A stretch of 64,000 bases of DNA. Origin: G965233625 sp965233625. Lineage in GTDB: Bacteria; Planctomycetota; Planctomycetia; Pirellulales; Pirellulaceae. Made by a program: the position numbers and the translations under genes. The stretch lies in the NCBI GenBank assembly GCA_965233625.1, contig OZ247499.1, positions 2,852,001-2,916,000 on the forward strand, read 5' to 3'. Below are positions 41,194 to 49,184 of this stretch, piece after piece (the first letter of the stretch is position 1; every line of letters starts with the position of its first letter). The notes under the pieces were generated by a model that saw only the letters and a program-made list of their open reading frames with translations, made no database searches and was not told the origin of the DNA.

Positions 41194-42498
41194 TGGGTTA
41201 AACACCAACCCGCTCAGCAGCTTCGGATAAAAATACGTGCTCTTGGCGGGCATGCGTTCGTGGTGCTGGCTGATGGTGCGGATGTGGTCGAGCGTAGCGG
41301 GCATGACCAGGCAGCCGAGGGCGTGCTCTGGATTGGCCGCGTCGTCTTTGTCCAGTTCTTCCACTACTTCCGAAACCAGGTGCGGGTAGGTGGGCTTGGG
41401 CAGCTTCTCGTGGCCCAGCAGTGTTTCCACCACCAGACGCTGCAGGATGCTCACGCCCAGGCCGCGCCAGTCTTCGCTGTGGTCCGAAGCGACTTCGTCC
41501 ATCTTCGCCCGGCCGGCGTCTGTGATCGACGCCATCACCCAGCGGCCATCTTTGGCGGTGTAGAAGGCCATCGTCCCTTGATCGCCTTTGTCTTCGATCT
41601 GGCTCCACATCGTCTCGGCCAGGTCGGACCCTTCACCGGCTACGCGTGTTTCAAAGTAGTCGCCAAGCTTCTCGACCAGTTCGCCGGAAGTTATCTGCGG
41701 CATGCCTTTGAACAGGCGGTGCGTGGGAAGCACAATCATGCCCGGGTCGTTCATACTTACGCACATCATCAGCACAAAGTTCGCTGGATGATCGGAAGAA
41801 AGTTCGCCGTCGCCCGCGACCTGCTTCTTATAGTTGCACGCCGTCTCGTAACGGTGATGACCGTCGGCGACATACGCGGGCTTATCGCCCATCGCGCGGT
41901 TGGCGGCGGCGATGGCCTGCACATCGGTGACGGTCCACATGCGGTGGACGACGCCCAGATGGTCGGTCGCCTCAACCGGCGTGGTGTCTTTGATGGCGGC
42001 TTCGAGCAGGTTCTGCGCTTCGTTCTCCGCATCCGGGTAGATGCCAAAAATCTGGCTCAGGTTGGTGTTGGTCGCCGTGATCAGTTTCAGGCGGTCGGCC
42101 TTGGCGGCGGAGTGCGTTTCTTCGTGCGGGTAGATGTTGCCTTCGCCGAAGGGTTCGAGACGCACGCGGGCCATGAAGCCGCGGCGGGTGAATTCCTGAT
42201 CGCCGTATTTGAAGATCTGGTGGTAGACATAGATGGCCGGATCAGGCTCGGCAGCCAGCACGCCCTGCTTCCGCCAGTCGTTCAGAAACCGCGCGGCGCG
42301 GGCGTATTTGGCATCTTCGTCGTCGCCGGGTTCTTCGCGGTTGAGGATCAGGCGGATGCAGTTGGAAGGATGCTGCTTGTAGAGTTCGTCGCGAAGCTCA
42401 TCGTCAATCACGTCGTAAGGCGGCGCGATCACATCGCTGATTGCGCCAACGTGCCCGGCGTCGTAGCGAAGTCCGCGGAATGCCTGTACATCAACCAT
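41185..42498 (-). CDS. DUF1015 family protein
   Basis: A 437-residue protein from the ATG at 42498 (MVDVQAFRGLRYDAG). Motifs of DUF1015: VIAPPYDVI near residue 25, HPSNCIRLIL, IYPHEETHSAAKADRLKLI, YVADGHHRYETA and VLPTHRLFKG. The family is often next to serine or SAM metabolism genes, and here it is next to ahcY. The function is unknown. The C-terminal stop lies in the third tandem hairpin unit. Confidence 0.9.
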   Translation of the reverse strand: MVDVQAFRGLRYDAGHVGAISDVIAPPYDVIDDELRDELYKQHPSNCIRLILNREEPGDDEDAKYARAARFLNDWRKQGVLAAEPDPAIYVYHQIFKYGDQEFTRRGFMARVRLEPFGEGNIYPHEETHSAAKADRLKLITATNTNLSQIFGIYPDAENEAQNLLEAAIKDTTPVEATDHLGVVHRMWTVTDVQAIAAANRAMGDKPAYVADGHHRYETACNYKKQVAGDGELSSDHPANFVLMMCVSMNDPGMIVLPTHRLFKGMPQITSGELVEKLGDYFETRVAGEGSDLAETMWSQIEDKGDQGTMAFYTAKDGRWVMASITDAGRAKMDEVASDHSEDWRGLGVSILQRLVVETLLGHEKLPKPTYPHLVSEVVEELDKDDAANPEHALGCLVMPATLDHIRTISQHHERMPAKSTYFYPKLLSGLVFNPVE

Positions 42499-42548
42499 GG
42501 GAGTTTTTCCAGAATATGAGTTTTGAATGCGTGATAGAAGACGCAAAT

Positions 42549-42583
42549 AAAAAGCGGCTCTGACCATAAGACCAGAGCCGCAT
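42549..42583 (-). terminator. terminator downstream of ahcY
   Basis: GCGGCTCTG pairs with CAGAGCCGC around the loop at about 42564-42574. On the minus strand it runs into a T-rich tract (A-rich at 42546-42554). It lies upstream of DUF1015 and would end the ahcY transcript. Confidence 0.75.
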
Positions 42584-42711
42584 CGATCGTGTTCTGTGGC
42601 TTGCACCGCCTAAGGCGACCCCGGTCGCCGGTAGTTTACCAGGGATCAGGATCAGCGAAACAGGTGCTAGCACTTCATGCGCTGAAAACTCATATTCAAT
42701 CGCTAAATTGC

Positions 42712-42864
42712 GTAGGGCAGGCTCCGCCTGCCTTCCTGACGGGTAATGGCGAAAGGATGGTTGAGCCACCTTCCGCCTCTCCGCCATGATTCACTGCTGC
42801 GTTGTCGTCAATCCAGCCGGCAGAAGATTCCACCCGGAAGGAAGGCAGGCGGAGCCTGCCCTAC
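42712..42864. repeat. paired inverted repeat, family B copy 3
   Basis: GGCAGGCTCCGCCTGCC within 42712-42736 and its complement at 42840-42864. 153 bp between DUF1015 and ahcY. Confidence 0.78.
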
Positions 42865-42886
42865 GACTGCAACAACAGCCGGCCGC

Positions 42887-44197
42887 TTAGTAGCGGTAGT
42901 GTTCCGGCTTGTAAGGGCCGTCGACATCCAGGCCGAGGTAGTCGGCTTGGTGATCGGTTAGCTTGGTGAGCTTCACGCCCAGCTTGTCAAGGTGAAGGCG
43001 GGCGACTTCTTCGTCCAGCTTCTTGGGCAGCACGTGCACGTCGACGCTGTATGCTTCGACGTTGTTCCAGAGTTCCATCTGTGCCAGCACCTGGTTGGTG
43101 AAGGACATTGACATCACGAACGATGGATGGCCGGTTGCACAGCCGAGGTTCACCAGGCGGCCTTCGGCCAGAACGATGATGGTGTTGCCATTCTCGAACG
43201 TGTAGCGGTCGGTCTGCGGCTTGACGGTTTCCTTGGTCGCGCCCGATTTGTTATCGAGCCAGGCCATGTCGATTTCGTCATCGAAGTGGCCGATGTTGCA
43301 GACGATGGCGTCCTTGGGCATCTTCACCATATGCTCGCCGGTGATGATGTCGCAGTTGCCCGTTGCGGTGACGAAGACGTGGCCGATGCTGGCGGCCTCT
43401 TCCATCGTCATCACTTCGAAGCCTTCCATCGCGGCCTGCAAAGCGTTGATCGGATCAATCTCGGTCACAATCACGCGGGCGCCGTAACGCTGCATTGAAA
43501 TGGCGCAGCCTTTGCCAACGTCACCGTAGCCAGCAACGACCACAACCTTGCCGGCCACCATCACGTCGGTGGCGCGTTTGATGCCGTCGGCCAGCGATTC
43601 ACGGCAGCCGTACAGGTTGTCGAACTTGCTTTTGGTCACCGAGTCGTTGACGTTGATGGCAGGCATTTTCAGCTCGCCATTTTTGACCATCTTCCGCAGC
43701 TCTTTGATGCCCGTGGTGGTCTCTTCGGACAGGCCACGGACGCCGCCGACCAGTTCCGGGAATTTCTTATGCACCATGGCGGTCAGGTCGCCGCCATCGT
43801 CCAGGATCATGTTCAGCGGCTGACCGTCGGGGAAGATCAGCGTCTGCTCAATGCACCAGTCGAATTCTTCATCCGTCATGCCTTTCCAGGCATAAACCGG
43901 GATGCCCGCAGCAGCAATTGCCGCAGCCGCGTGATCCTGGGTGGAGAAGATATTGCAGCTGCTCCAGGTGACTTCGGCGCCCAGAGCGGTGAGCGTTTCG
44001 ATCAGCACGGCGGTCTGGATCGTCATGTGCAAGCAGCCAGCAATGCGGGCGCCAGCAAGAGGTTTGCTTTCGCCGTATTTCTCACGCAGAGCCATCAGGC
44101 CGGGCATTTCGTTTTCGGCCAGAATGATTTCCCGGCGGCCGAAATCCGCCAGTTCGATATCCTTCACCTTGTAAGGCAGACGTTCTACTTGAGCCAT
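42887..44197 (-). CDS. ahcY: adenosylhomocysteinase
   Basis: A 436-residue SAH hydrolase that cleaves S-adenosylhomocysteine to homocysteine and adenosine with bound NAD. GCLHMTIQTAVLIETL and SCNIFSTQDHAAAAIA are the substrate site; ILDDGGDLT, NDSVTKSKFDNLYGCRESL and AGYGDVGKGCA (NAD-binding GxGxxG) follow. The C-terminal DHQADYLGLDVDGPYKPEHY then RY is the conserved tail that closes the NAD site of the partner subunit. The ATG at 44197 has GGAGAA 8 bp upstream. No SAH riboswitch is recognisable in the leader. Confidence 0.98.
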   Translation of the reverse strand: MAQVERLPYKVKDIELADFGRREIILAENEMPGLMALREKYGESKPLAGARIAGCLHMTIQTAVLIETLTALGAEVTWSSCNIFSTQDHAAAAIAAAGIPVYAWKGMTDEEFDWCIEQTLIFPDGQPLNMILDDGGDLTAMVHKKFPELVGGVRGLSEETTTGIKELRKMVKNGELKMPAINVNDSVTKSKFDNLYGCRESLADGIKRATDVMVAGKVVVVAGYGDVGKGCAISMQRYGARVIVTEIDPINALQAAMEGFEVMTMEEAASIGHVFVTATGNCDIITGEHMVKMPKDAIVCNIGHFDDEIDMAWLDNKSGATKETVKPQTDRYTFENGNTIIVLAEGRLVNLGCATGHPSFVMSMSFTNQVLAQMELWNNVEAYSVDVHVLPKKLDEEVARLHLDKLGVKLTKLTDHQADYLGLDVDGPYKPEHYRY

Positions 44198-44435
44198 CAA
44201 CTATTCTCCAGATGGGAAGTGCAAACCCGCAAGGCCCGCCGCGCAGGGAAGGCATCAGGTTCTTCTCAGACAAAATTCAACGTAAACGGTAATCCTACCG
44301 CAGTGCGTGCATTCGTATCATAGGAGAATCCCCACGAATCCGGAACCCTCACGGAAACGGGAAAACCTAAATAGTGGCAAGATATTCCCCATTGCACCGA
44401 AGAGCGGTGTAAGAAAGGCTGACGTGCCGCCTTGT

Positions 44436-44861
44436 CTACTCCTCTTCCTCGGACTGCCAGGTGAAGCCCCACGGCCGCCCGCTGCGATGGGTCCACTTTC
44501 CATAGTTCCAGTCCCAGCCGTCACCCGGCGGAAGTCCCGGTTCGCCAAAGCCCGGTATGATGTAGAGAAAGTAACCACCATACCTTGTCCCGTCACCGCT
44601 GCCGTCACCTTCGTATCCGTAGCCGATTCCACAGGACTGCCCATCGCCGTCCAGAGTCGCGTATCGATCGTGTTGCCGGGGATCAAAGAAATCGTTTACG
44701 ACCCCCGATGCGGCTTCAAACTCAAGCGTCCGCACCACATCACCGCGCCATAATTGGGCCAGCACGTCGCCGCGCTCTTCCAGCCAGTCGGCGAACATCA
44801 GCCGCAGTGCGCGGTCGTAGGGCCGGGCGGCGATGGCTTGGAGAAAATCGTTTTTGTTCAT
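44436..44861 (-). CDS. TIGR02996 protein with Gly/Asp-rich tail (5)
   Basis: 141 residues: ALRLMFADWLEERGDVLAQL then WRGDVVRTL, then GDGQSCGIGYGYEGDGSGDG, ending THRSGRPWGFTWQSEEEE. The tail shares the G-D-G texture and Trp near the end with the 38.7-40.8 kb members, but its C-terminus is acidic. Located upstream of ahcY on the same strand. Confidence 0.78.
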   Translation of the reverse strand: MNKNDFLQAIAARPYDRALRLMFADWLEERGDVLAQLWRGDVVRTLEFEAASGVVNDFFDPRQHDRYATLDGDGQSCGIGYGYEGDGSGDGTRYGGYFLYIIPGFGEPGLPPGDGWDWNYGKWTHRSGRPWGFTWQSEEEE

Positions 44862-44933
44862 CGATCTGTACGTGCCATGGAACTTAGTCGGTAGCTAATG
44901 GTGATTAAGGCAACGCCCCAAACGGCAGCCGGT

Positions 44934-45380
44934 CTACAATTCAGGCTCTGAAGAGAGGTTCTCTACGTTCTCAACATTGAGCAGCAATTGCGTGATGGCG
45001 TTGATGAGTTGCTGTTGCATTTCTGGTGTTACCAGCTTGCGCTGGAAAAGACGCTGCCAGAGCGTTCGTGTGAAATCCGCATGGAAGGCGAAGCGGTTCT
45101 CTGTTTCGCCCGGTAACCAGTTAAGACGGATGCGCGCCGGCTTTTCCTGGAAAGAAAAATCAATGGACCAGGAGTGTTCGTCAGGCTGCGCGGGCTGCAC
45201 GGCGTGGAAGGCTTCGCTGCGGAGCATCGCCTGTTGAATATCGAGCGCGACCAGCCGGTCGACTTCATGCGCCCACTGCTCGCCAAAATCATCGGACACA
45301 TGTAGTTCAGGATCGGTCCCGACCGCCTCGTCAGCTGGCAACGGGCCGAGCCAATCGAACGCCCCGGCTGATTGGCTCAC
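44934..45380 (-). CDS. unknown protein coupled to trpF
   Basis: 148 residues starting from a GTG at 45380 that overlaps the trpF stop (GTGA). It has helical segments (HEVDRLVALDIQQAMLRSEA), a short region NRFAFHADFTRTLWQRLFQR, and ends LLNVENVENLSSEPEL. No family is recognised. Translation coupling to trpF is the only clue. Confidence 0.55.
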   Translation of the reverse strand: MSQSAGAFDWLGPLPADEAVGTDPELHVSDDFGEQWAHEVDRLVALDIQQAMLRSEAFHAVQPAQPDEHSWSIDFSFQEKPARIRLNWLPGETENRFAFHADFTRTLWQRLFQRKLVTPEMQQQLINAITQLLLNVENVENLSSEPEL

Positions 45381-46051
45381 GTGGTGTCCGCCCAGACGGC
45401 ACGCGCGGCGGATACAAGCTGCGTCACCTTGGCAAGATCTTTCACGCCGGGCGACGACTCGACGCCGCTCGCCAGGTCGATGGCGGTGGGCTTGGCGGTT
45501 TCGATGGCGCGGGCGATGTTCTGCGGGTTGAGGCCGCCGGCCAGGATCAGCGGCGTGCCGGCGATTTTTCCTTGATGTGGCGCCAGCATGGGCCAGTCGA
45601 CGCATTTGCCGGCGCCGCCGTATAGACCGGGTTCGTAGGCGTCGATCAACGCTGCGTCGATGCTGCCCGCGGACGCACCTATATAATGTTCTACATTCGC
45701 GAGCGAATCGTCTTTACAGCGGAAAGCGCGGATCAGCGGCAGCCCGGTGTCGCGGCGCACCTGCTGGCAAAAGGCGGGCGTTTCGTCGCCGTGCAGTTGG
45801 ATGGCGTCCAGTTGCACGGCTGCCAGGGTTTCCGAAATGTCTTCAAGACTCGCATTCACAAACAGGCCGACACGCACCGCGCTGCCATACACCGCGTCCG
45901 AAATCCCGCGGGCGACCTCCACACCTATATAACGCGGGCTTGGTGCGTAAAAATTCAGCCCGATCGCATCCGCGCCGGCGCTGATCACGGCAGTCGCATT
46001 TTCAACGGATGTGAGTCCGCAGATTTTGATTCTGAACAAAGGGATGACCAC
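45377..46051 (-). CDS. trpF: phosphoribosylanthranilate isomerase
   Basis: A TIM-barrel isomerase of tryptophan synthesis: FRIKICGLTSVENA (strand 1, catalytic Cys), GLNFYAPSPRYI, AIQLHGDET (strand 4), LIDAYEPGLYGGAGKCVDW (catalytic Asp region) and LAGGLNPQNI. The frame continues into the adjoining repeat element, so I start at the GTG at 46051 (MVIPLFRIKICG); its ribosome binding site is weak. No other trp gene is near. Confidence 0.93.
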   Translation of the reverse strand: MVIPLFRIKICGLTSVENATAVISAGADAIGLNFYAPSPRYIGVEVARGISDAVYGSAVRVGLFVNASLEDISETLAAVQLDAIQLHGDETPAFCQQVRRDTGLPLIRAFRCKDDSLANVEHYIGASAGSIDAALIDAYEPGLYGGAGKCVDWPMLAPHQGKIAGTPLILAGGLNPQNIARAIETAKPTAIDLASGVESSPGVKDLAKVTQLVSAARAVWADTT

Positions 46052-46068
46052 CTGATTTACGTCGAATC

Positions 46069-46315
46069 CGTAGGTCAGGCGCCTGCCTGACATTGTTTGA
46101 CACACTAACCCGAAGCGCAAGCGAGGGATGCCGGAGTTGGCATCACACCGCCGGTCTAAGTCCACTTTTTCAGCGGGAGTGGCCAAAAACCTTTGTTTTC
46201 GACTTCACGTTCAACGCCCCTCGCTTGCGCTTCGGGTTAGTGTGCAATGTTAAAGAGCTGACAGAATGGTTGCCCACCGCATCTAGCTGCGGCAGGCAGG
46301 CGCCTGCCCTACGAC
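46069..46315. repeat. outer inverted repeat, family B variant, with an inserted element
   Basis: CAGGCGCCTGCC-type arms at about 46069-46090 and 46292-46315 flank a complete family A element (46105-46240). This nested pair lies between trpF and the regulator gene. Confidence 0.65.
46105..46240. repeat. inverted-repeat (MITE-like) element, copy 3
   Basis: The left end contains AACCCGAAGCGCAAGCGAGG and the right end its complement; the flanks CACAC and GTGTG extend the symmetry. The interior carries GTTTTTGGCCA and TAGACCGGCGG on the opposite strand, as in the other copies. Confidence 0.88.
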
Positions 46316-46329
46316 GTTTCAGCGGTGAG

Positions 46330-48159
46330 CTAATTTTCGATGTCGTATTCTTTGAGCTTACGGTATAACGTCGCGCGGCCGATGCCCAGGAGGCGGGCGG
46401 CTTCGTTGACGTTGCCGGTTGTGCGCGAGAGGGCTTGTTCGATGAGCTTCTTTTCCCAGCGGGCAATGTTCAACGATTCAATCTCGCCGTCGCCGGTGTC
46501 GCGTAGCGCCAGATCCAGCGGTTGAATCTCGTCGCCTTCGGCCAGCACGGTGGCGCTATCCATCACATTGCGCAGCTGGCGGACGTTGCCGGGCCATTTA
46601 TAAGCCAGCAGTTTGTCGCGGGCTTCGGACGATAGTTCCAGATTGGGGCGGCCGTTCTGGGTGCGGAAGTGTTGCAGGAAGAAATCAACCAGGCGGCCGA
46701 TATCTTCGCCCCGGTCGCGCAACGGCGGAATCCGCAGTTCGAAAACGCTGAGGCGGTAGTATAGGTCTTCGCGGAAGCGTTTCTCTTTGACGAATTCCGC
46801 CAGATCGCGGTTGGTCGCGGCGATCACCCGCACGTCGACGCTGATTTCGTTGACACCGCCGACCGGCAGAAACGGATGCCCTTCCAGAATCCGCAACAGC
46901 TTGGCCTGACCTTCCAGGGTCATCTCGCCAATTTCGTCCAGAAACAACGTGCCTGAGTCCGCCTGTTCAAACCAGCCGGTGTGGTCCGTTTCGGCGGAAG
47001 TGAAGGCGCCCTTCTTGTGGCCGAATAGTTGGCTCTCCATCAGTTCCGAAGGGATCGCGGCGCAGTTGACCGATAGCATCGGCATAGCGCTGCGTGGGCT
47101 GGCGCGATGCAGCGCCCGTGCGACCAGTTCTTTACCGGCGCCACTTTCGCCGCGGACTAGCACGGAGCCAGAGGCGTGGGCGATGCGCTGAATCTTGGTT
47201 TTCAGATCCTGCATCGGTTTGCTTTCGCCAATCAGTTCATCGCTGTTGGCGTTTTTGATTTGCAGACGCTGGTGATCTGCTTCCAGCGATTTATGCCGCT
47301 GGGCACGGACCAGCGCGACGACCAGCAGGTTCGCGACATCGGTGCAGAACTCGAACTCGCCATCGCGGAAGGCGCGGTGTTCGTTATAGACGTGAATCGC
47401 GCCGACCGTCTTCTCTTCATTTACCAGCGGAACGCAGATGGCTTCGGCGTAATGGACCAGGCTGGTGATCTTTCCGTCGCCATCCTGCACGCGGACCGCC
47501 CTCCGCTCTTTCACCACCTTGCGGGTCAGCGATTCGCTGAGTTTGACTTTCTTCCGCTGCTGCTCCGGGATGACCAGCCGCGGCTTGAGTTTTCCTTCGT
47601 CGTTCAAGAACAGGAAGCCGACGACGGAAGCGTCCATCCGCGTGTGGAGCAGTTCCAGGGCGATAGTGATAACTTCGTCCGGGTTGTCGCCCGAGAGTAG
47701 CTTGATGCTGAGTTGATACAGGCTAAGAAGGTCTTCCGCCCGCTCGTGATTGCGGAACACCTCGATGCCAATATTTCCGGTGTCTTCCGGATTGATAAAC
47801 GCATCGAGGACAATCGTCTGCGTGGGATGGTGCGTGTTATCTTCTGTGACCGTTTCCGCTGGCGCCTCGCTATCGTGAAACACCAGCACCGTGCCGCCGA
47901 TGCGAATCCGGCAGCCGCTGATCAGACGGCCGTCGTTGATCTTGGCGTCGTTCAGGTACGTCCCGTTGCGGCTTCCCGCATCCTTGACCCACCAGCCATT
48001 TTCACCGTGTTCGATGACGGCGTGCACGCGCGAGGCGATGGGATCGTCTATTTGAATGCGGCAGTCGATTCCCCTGCCAATCTGATTCAGCGCTGAAATC
48101 TCCAGCGGGAACGAACTCCCGGCGTGATCCCCTTTCAGCATTTTCAGAAACGCGTTCAC
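46330..48159 (-). CDS. FHA-GAF-AAA+ (sigma-54 type)-Fis regulator
   Basis: 609 residues from a GTG start at 48159 (GAGGGGGA upstream). FHA domain (residues ~5-95: IGRGIDCRIQ, ASRVHAVIEH, GSRNGTYLND), GAF domain (~150-290), then an AAA+ domain: GESGAGKELVARAL (Walker A), GTLFLDEIGEM (Walker B), LRIPPLRDRGEDI and a Fis-type helix-turn-helix GNVNEAARLLGIGRATLYRK. The loop that normally reads GAFTGA is GAFTSA here, so contact with sigma-54 may be altered. It may respond to a phosphothreonine signal through FHA. Confidence 0.93.
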   Translation of the reverse strand: MNAFLKMLKGDHAGSSFPLEISALNQIGRGIDCRIQIDDPIASRVHAVIEHGENGWWVKDAGSRNGTYLNDAKINDGRLISGCRIRIGGTVLVFHDSEAPAETVTEDNTHHPTQTIVLDAFINPEDTGNIGIEVFRNHERAEDLLSLYQLSIKLLSGDNPDEVITIALELLHTRMDASVVGFLFLNDEGKLKPRLVIPEQQRKKVKLSESLTRKVVKERRAVRVQDGDGKITSLVHYAEAICVPLVNEEKTVGAIHVYNEHRAFRDGEFEFCTDVANLLVVALVRAQRHKSLEADHQRLQIKNANSDELIGESKPMQDLKTKIQRIAHASGSVLVRGESGAGKELVARALHRASPRSAMPMLSVNCAAIPSELMESQLFGHKKGAFTSAETDHTGWFEQADSGTLFLDEIGEMTLEGQAKLLRILEGHPFLPVGGVNEISVDVRVIAATNRDLAEFVKEKRFREDLYYRLSVFELRIPPLRDRGEDIGRLVDFFLQHFRTQNGRPNLELSSEARDKLLAYKWPGNVRQLRNVMDSATVLAEGDEIQPLDLALRDTGDGEIESLNIARWEKKLIEQALSRTTGNVNEAARLLGIGRATLYRKLKEYDIEN

Positions 48160-48696
48160 AAAATCCCCCTCACCCGCAGCTGCTCAACTGGCACCCCACC
48201 ATCAACACACATTATATAGGTAAGCAGATTGCCAGATAGCACACGGCAGGCGTGAATGCCCGCAAATCGTGCGAGTAACGAAATGCAAAACAGCGCGGAA
48301 GAGGCCCACGCAGGCGGTCTTGCCCGTTATGGGGCAACATCTTATGATAATCCGCTACTTTGCGTTGGAAGGCATCTTCCGATGATAGCCGGCTGCTTCT
48401 TCTTCCTGCAATTTTGCCTGGCAGCTTTGCTTTACGGGCGCCGGGAAGAAGGCCCCAACCAATGTTGAGTCACGGATTTACGACCCTTTTTGCAAATAAG
48501 AGCACCTACCGGGCGAATTACGCATTACCCAGGCAAGCAAAAATCGCGCCGCTGAACACGTGAGCAGAATCTCGCGCATGCGGAGAACCACGCGAAATTA
48601 TTCATCGCCAGGCAATTGCAATCGTTCTTTCCTCCTAACGGCGCCAGCAGATCAACGGAGCGATCTGCTTGATAAGTTTCCCCACGCGATAACCTC
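48160..48696. other. 537-bp divergent intergenic region
   Basis: Lies between the regulator and yajC and should hold both promoters. Open frames here lack ribosome sites and known motifs. I see no RNA gene, riboswitch or repeat. Confidence 0.5.
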
Positions 48697-49104
48697 ATGA
48701 CAGATTTATATTTCCGCTTGCTCCTTTTTGCTCAGGACGCCGCGGCTCCGGCAGGCGGCGCCGGTAAAGACGCTGCTGCTGCTGATGGCGGCTTCCTTGG
48801 CGGGTTCGGCTTTTTTATCCCGGTGATCGGCGCCCTGATTCTGTTCTATTTCCTGATGATGCGGCCCGAACAGAAGAAACGGTCAGAGCTGCAGGAATTG
48901 CTGAAGAATCTCAAGAAGAACCAGCACGTCGAAACCGTCGGCGGAATTCATGGAGTGGTGGCTAATGTGCAGGAACGGTACGTCACCGTCCGCATTGACG
49001 ACGCCACCAATACGAAAATCAAGGTGCTTCGCTCCGCCATCGCGCGCGTCGTGACCAACGACGATATGAAGACCAGCGAAGAGAAAGAAGAAGAAGGCAA
49101 ATAG
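48697..49104 (+). CDS. yajC: preprotein translocase subunit YajC
   Basis: 135 residues with one membrane helix (FGFFIPVIGALILFYFLMM) followed by RPEQKKRSELQELLKNLKKN and the YajC core HVETVGGIHGVVANVQERYV. It has an extended Ala/Gly N-terminus and an acidic C-terminus. YajC associates with SecDF, encoded 80 bp downstream. Confidence 0.95.
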   Translation: MTDLYFRLLLFAQDAAAPAGGAGKDAAAADGGFLGGFGFFIPVIGALILFYFLMMRPEQKKRSELQELLKNLKKNQHVETVGGIHGVVANVQERYVTVRIDDATNTKIKVLRSAIARVVTNDDMKTSEEKEEEGK

Positions 49105-49184
49105 GCGTCCGCCGCCTGTTTGGCGAAGCAGCAACGCATATCCATTCACACTACCCCTTTTTGAAGAAGCAGGAAATTCCTGTC

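Noticed and set aside
41260..42519. 419-codon plus-strand frame over DUF1015
   Set aside because: Antisense shadow of a conserved gene.
39707..42864. CRISPR array from the repeated GGCAGGC palindromes
   Set aside because: Only a few widely and unevenly spaced copies in inverted pairs; no cas genes.
44198..44340. Possible SAH riboswitch upstream of ahcY
   Set aside because: The leader has no match to the conserved SAH aptamer core and no clear pseudoknot.
48256..48468. Small membrane protein in the regulator-yajC gap
   Set aside because: No ribosome site, mixed composition and no hint of conservation.
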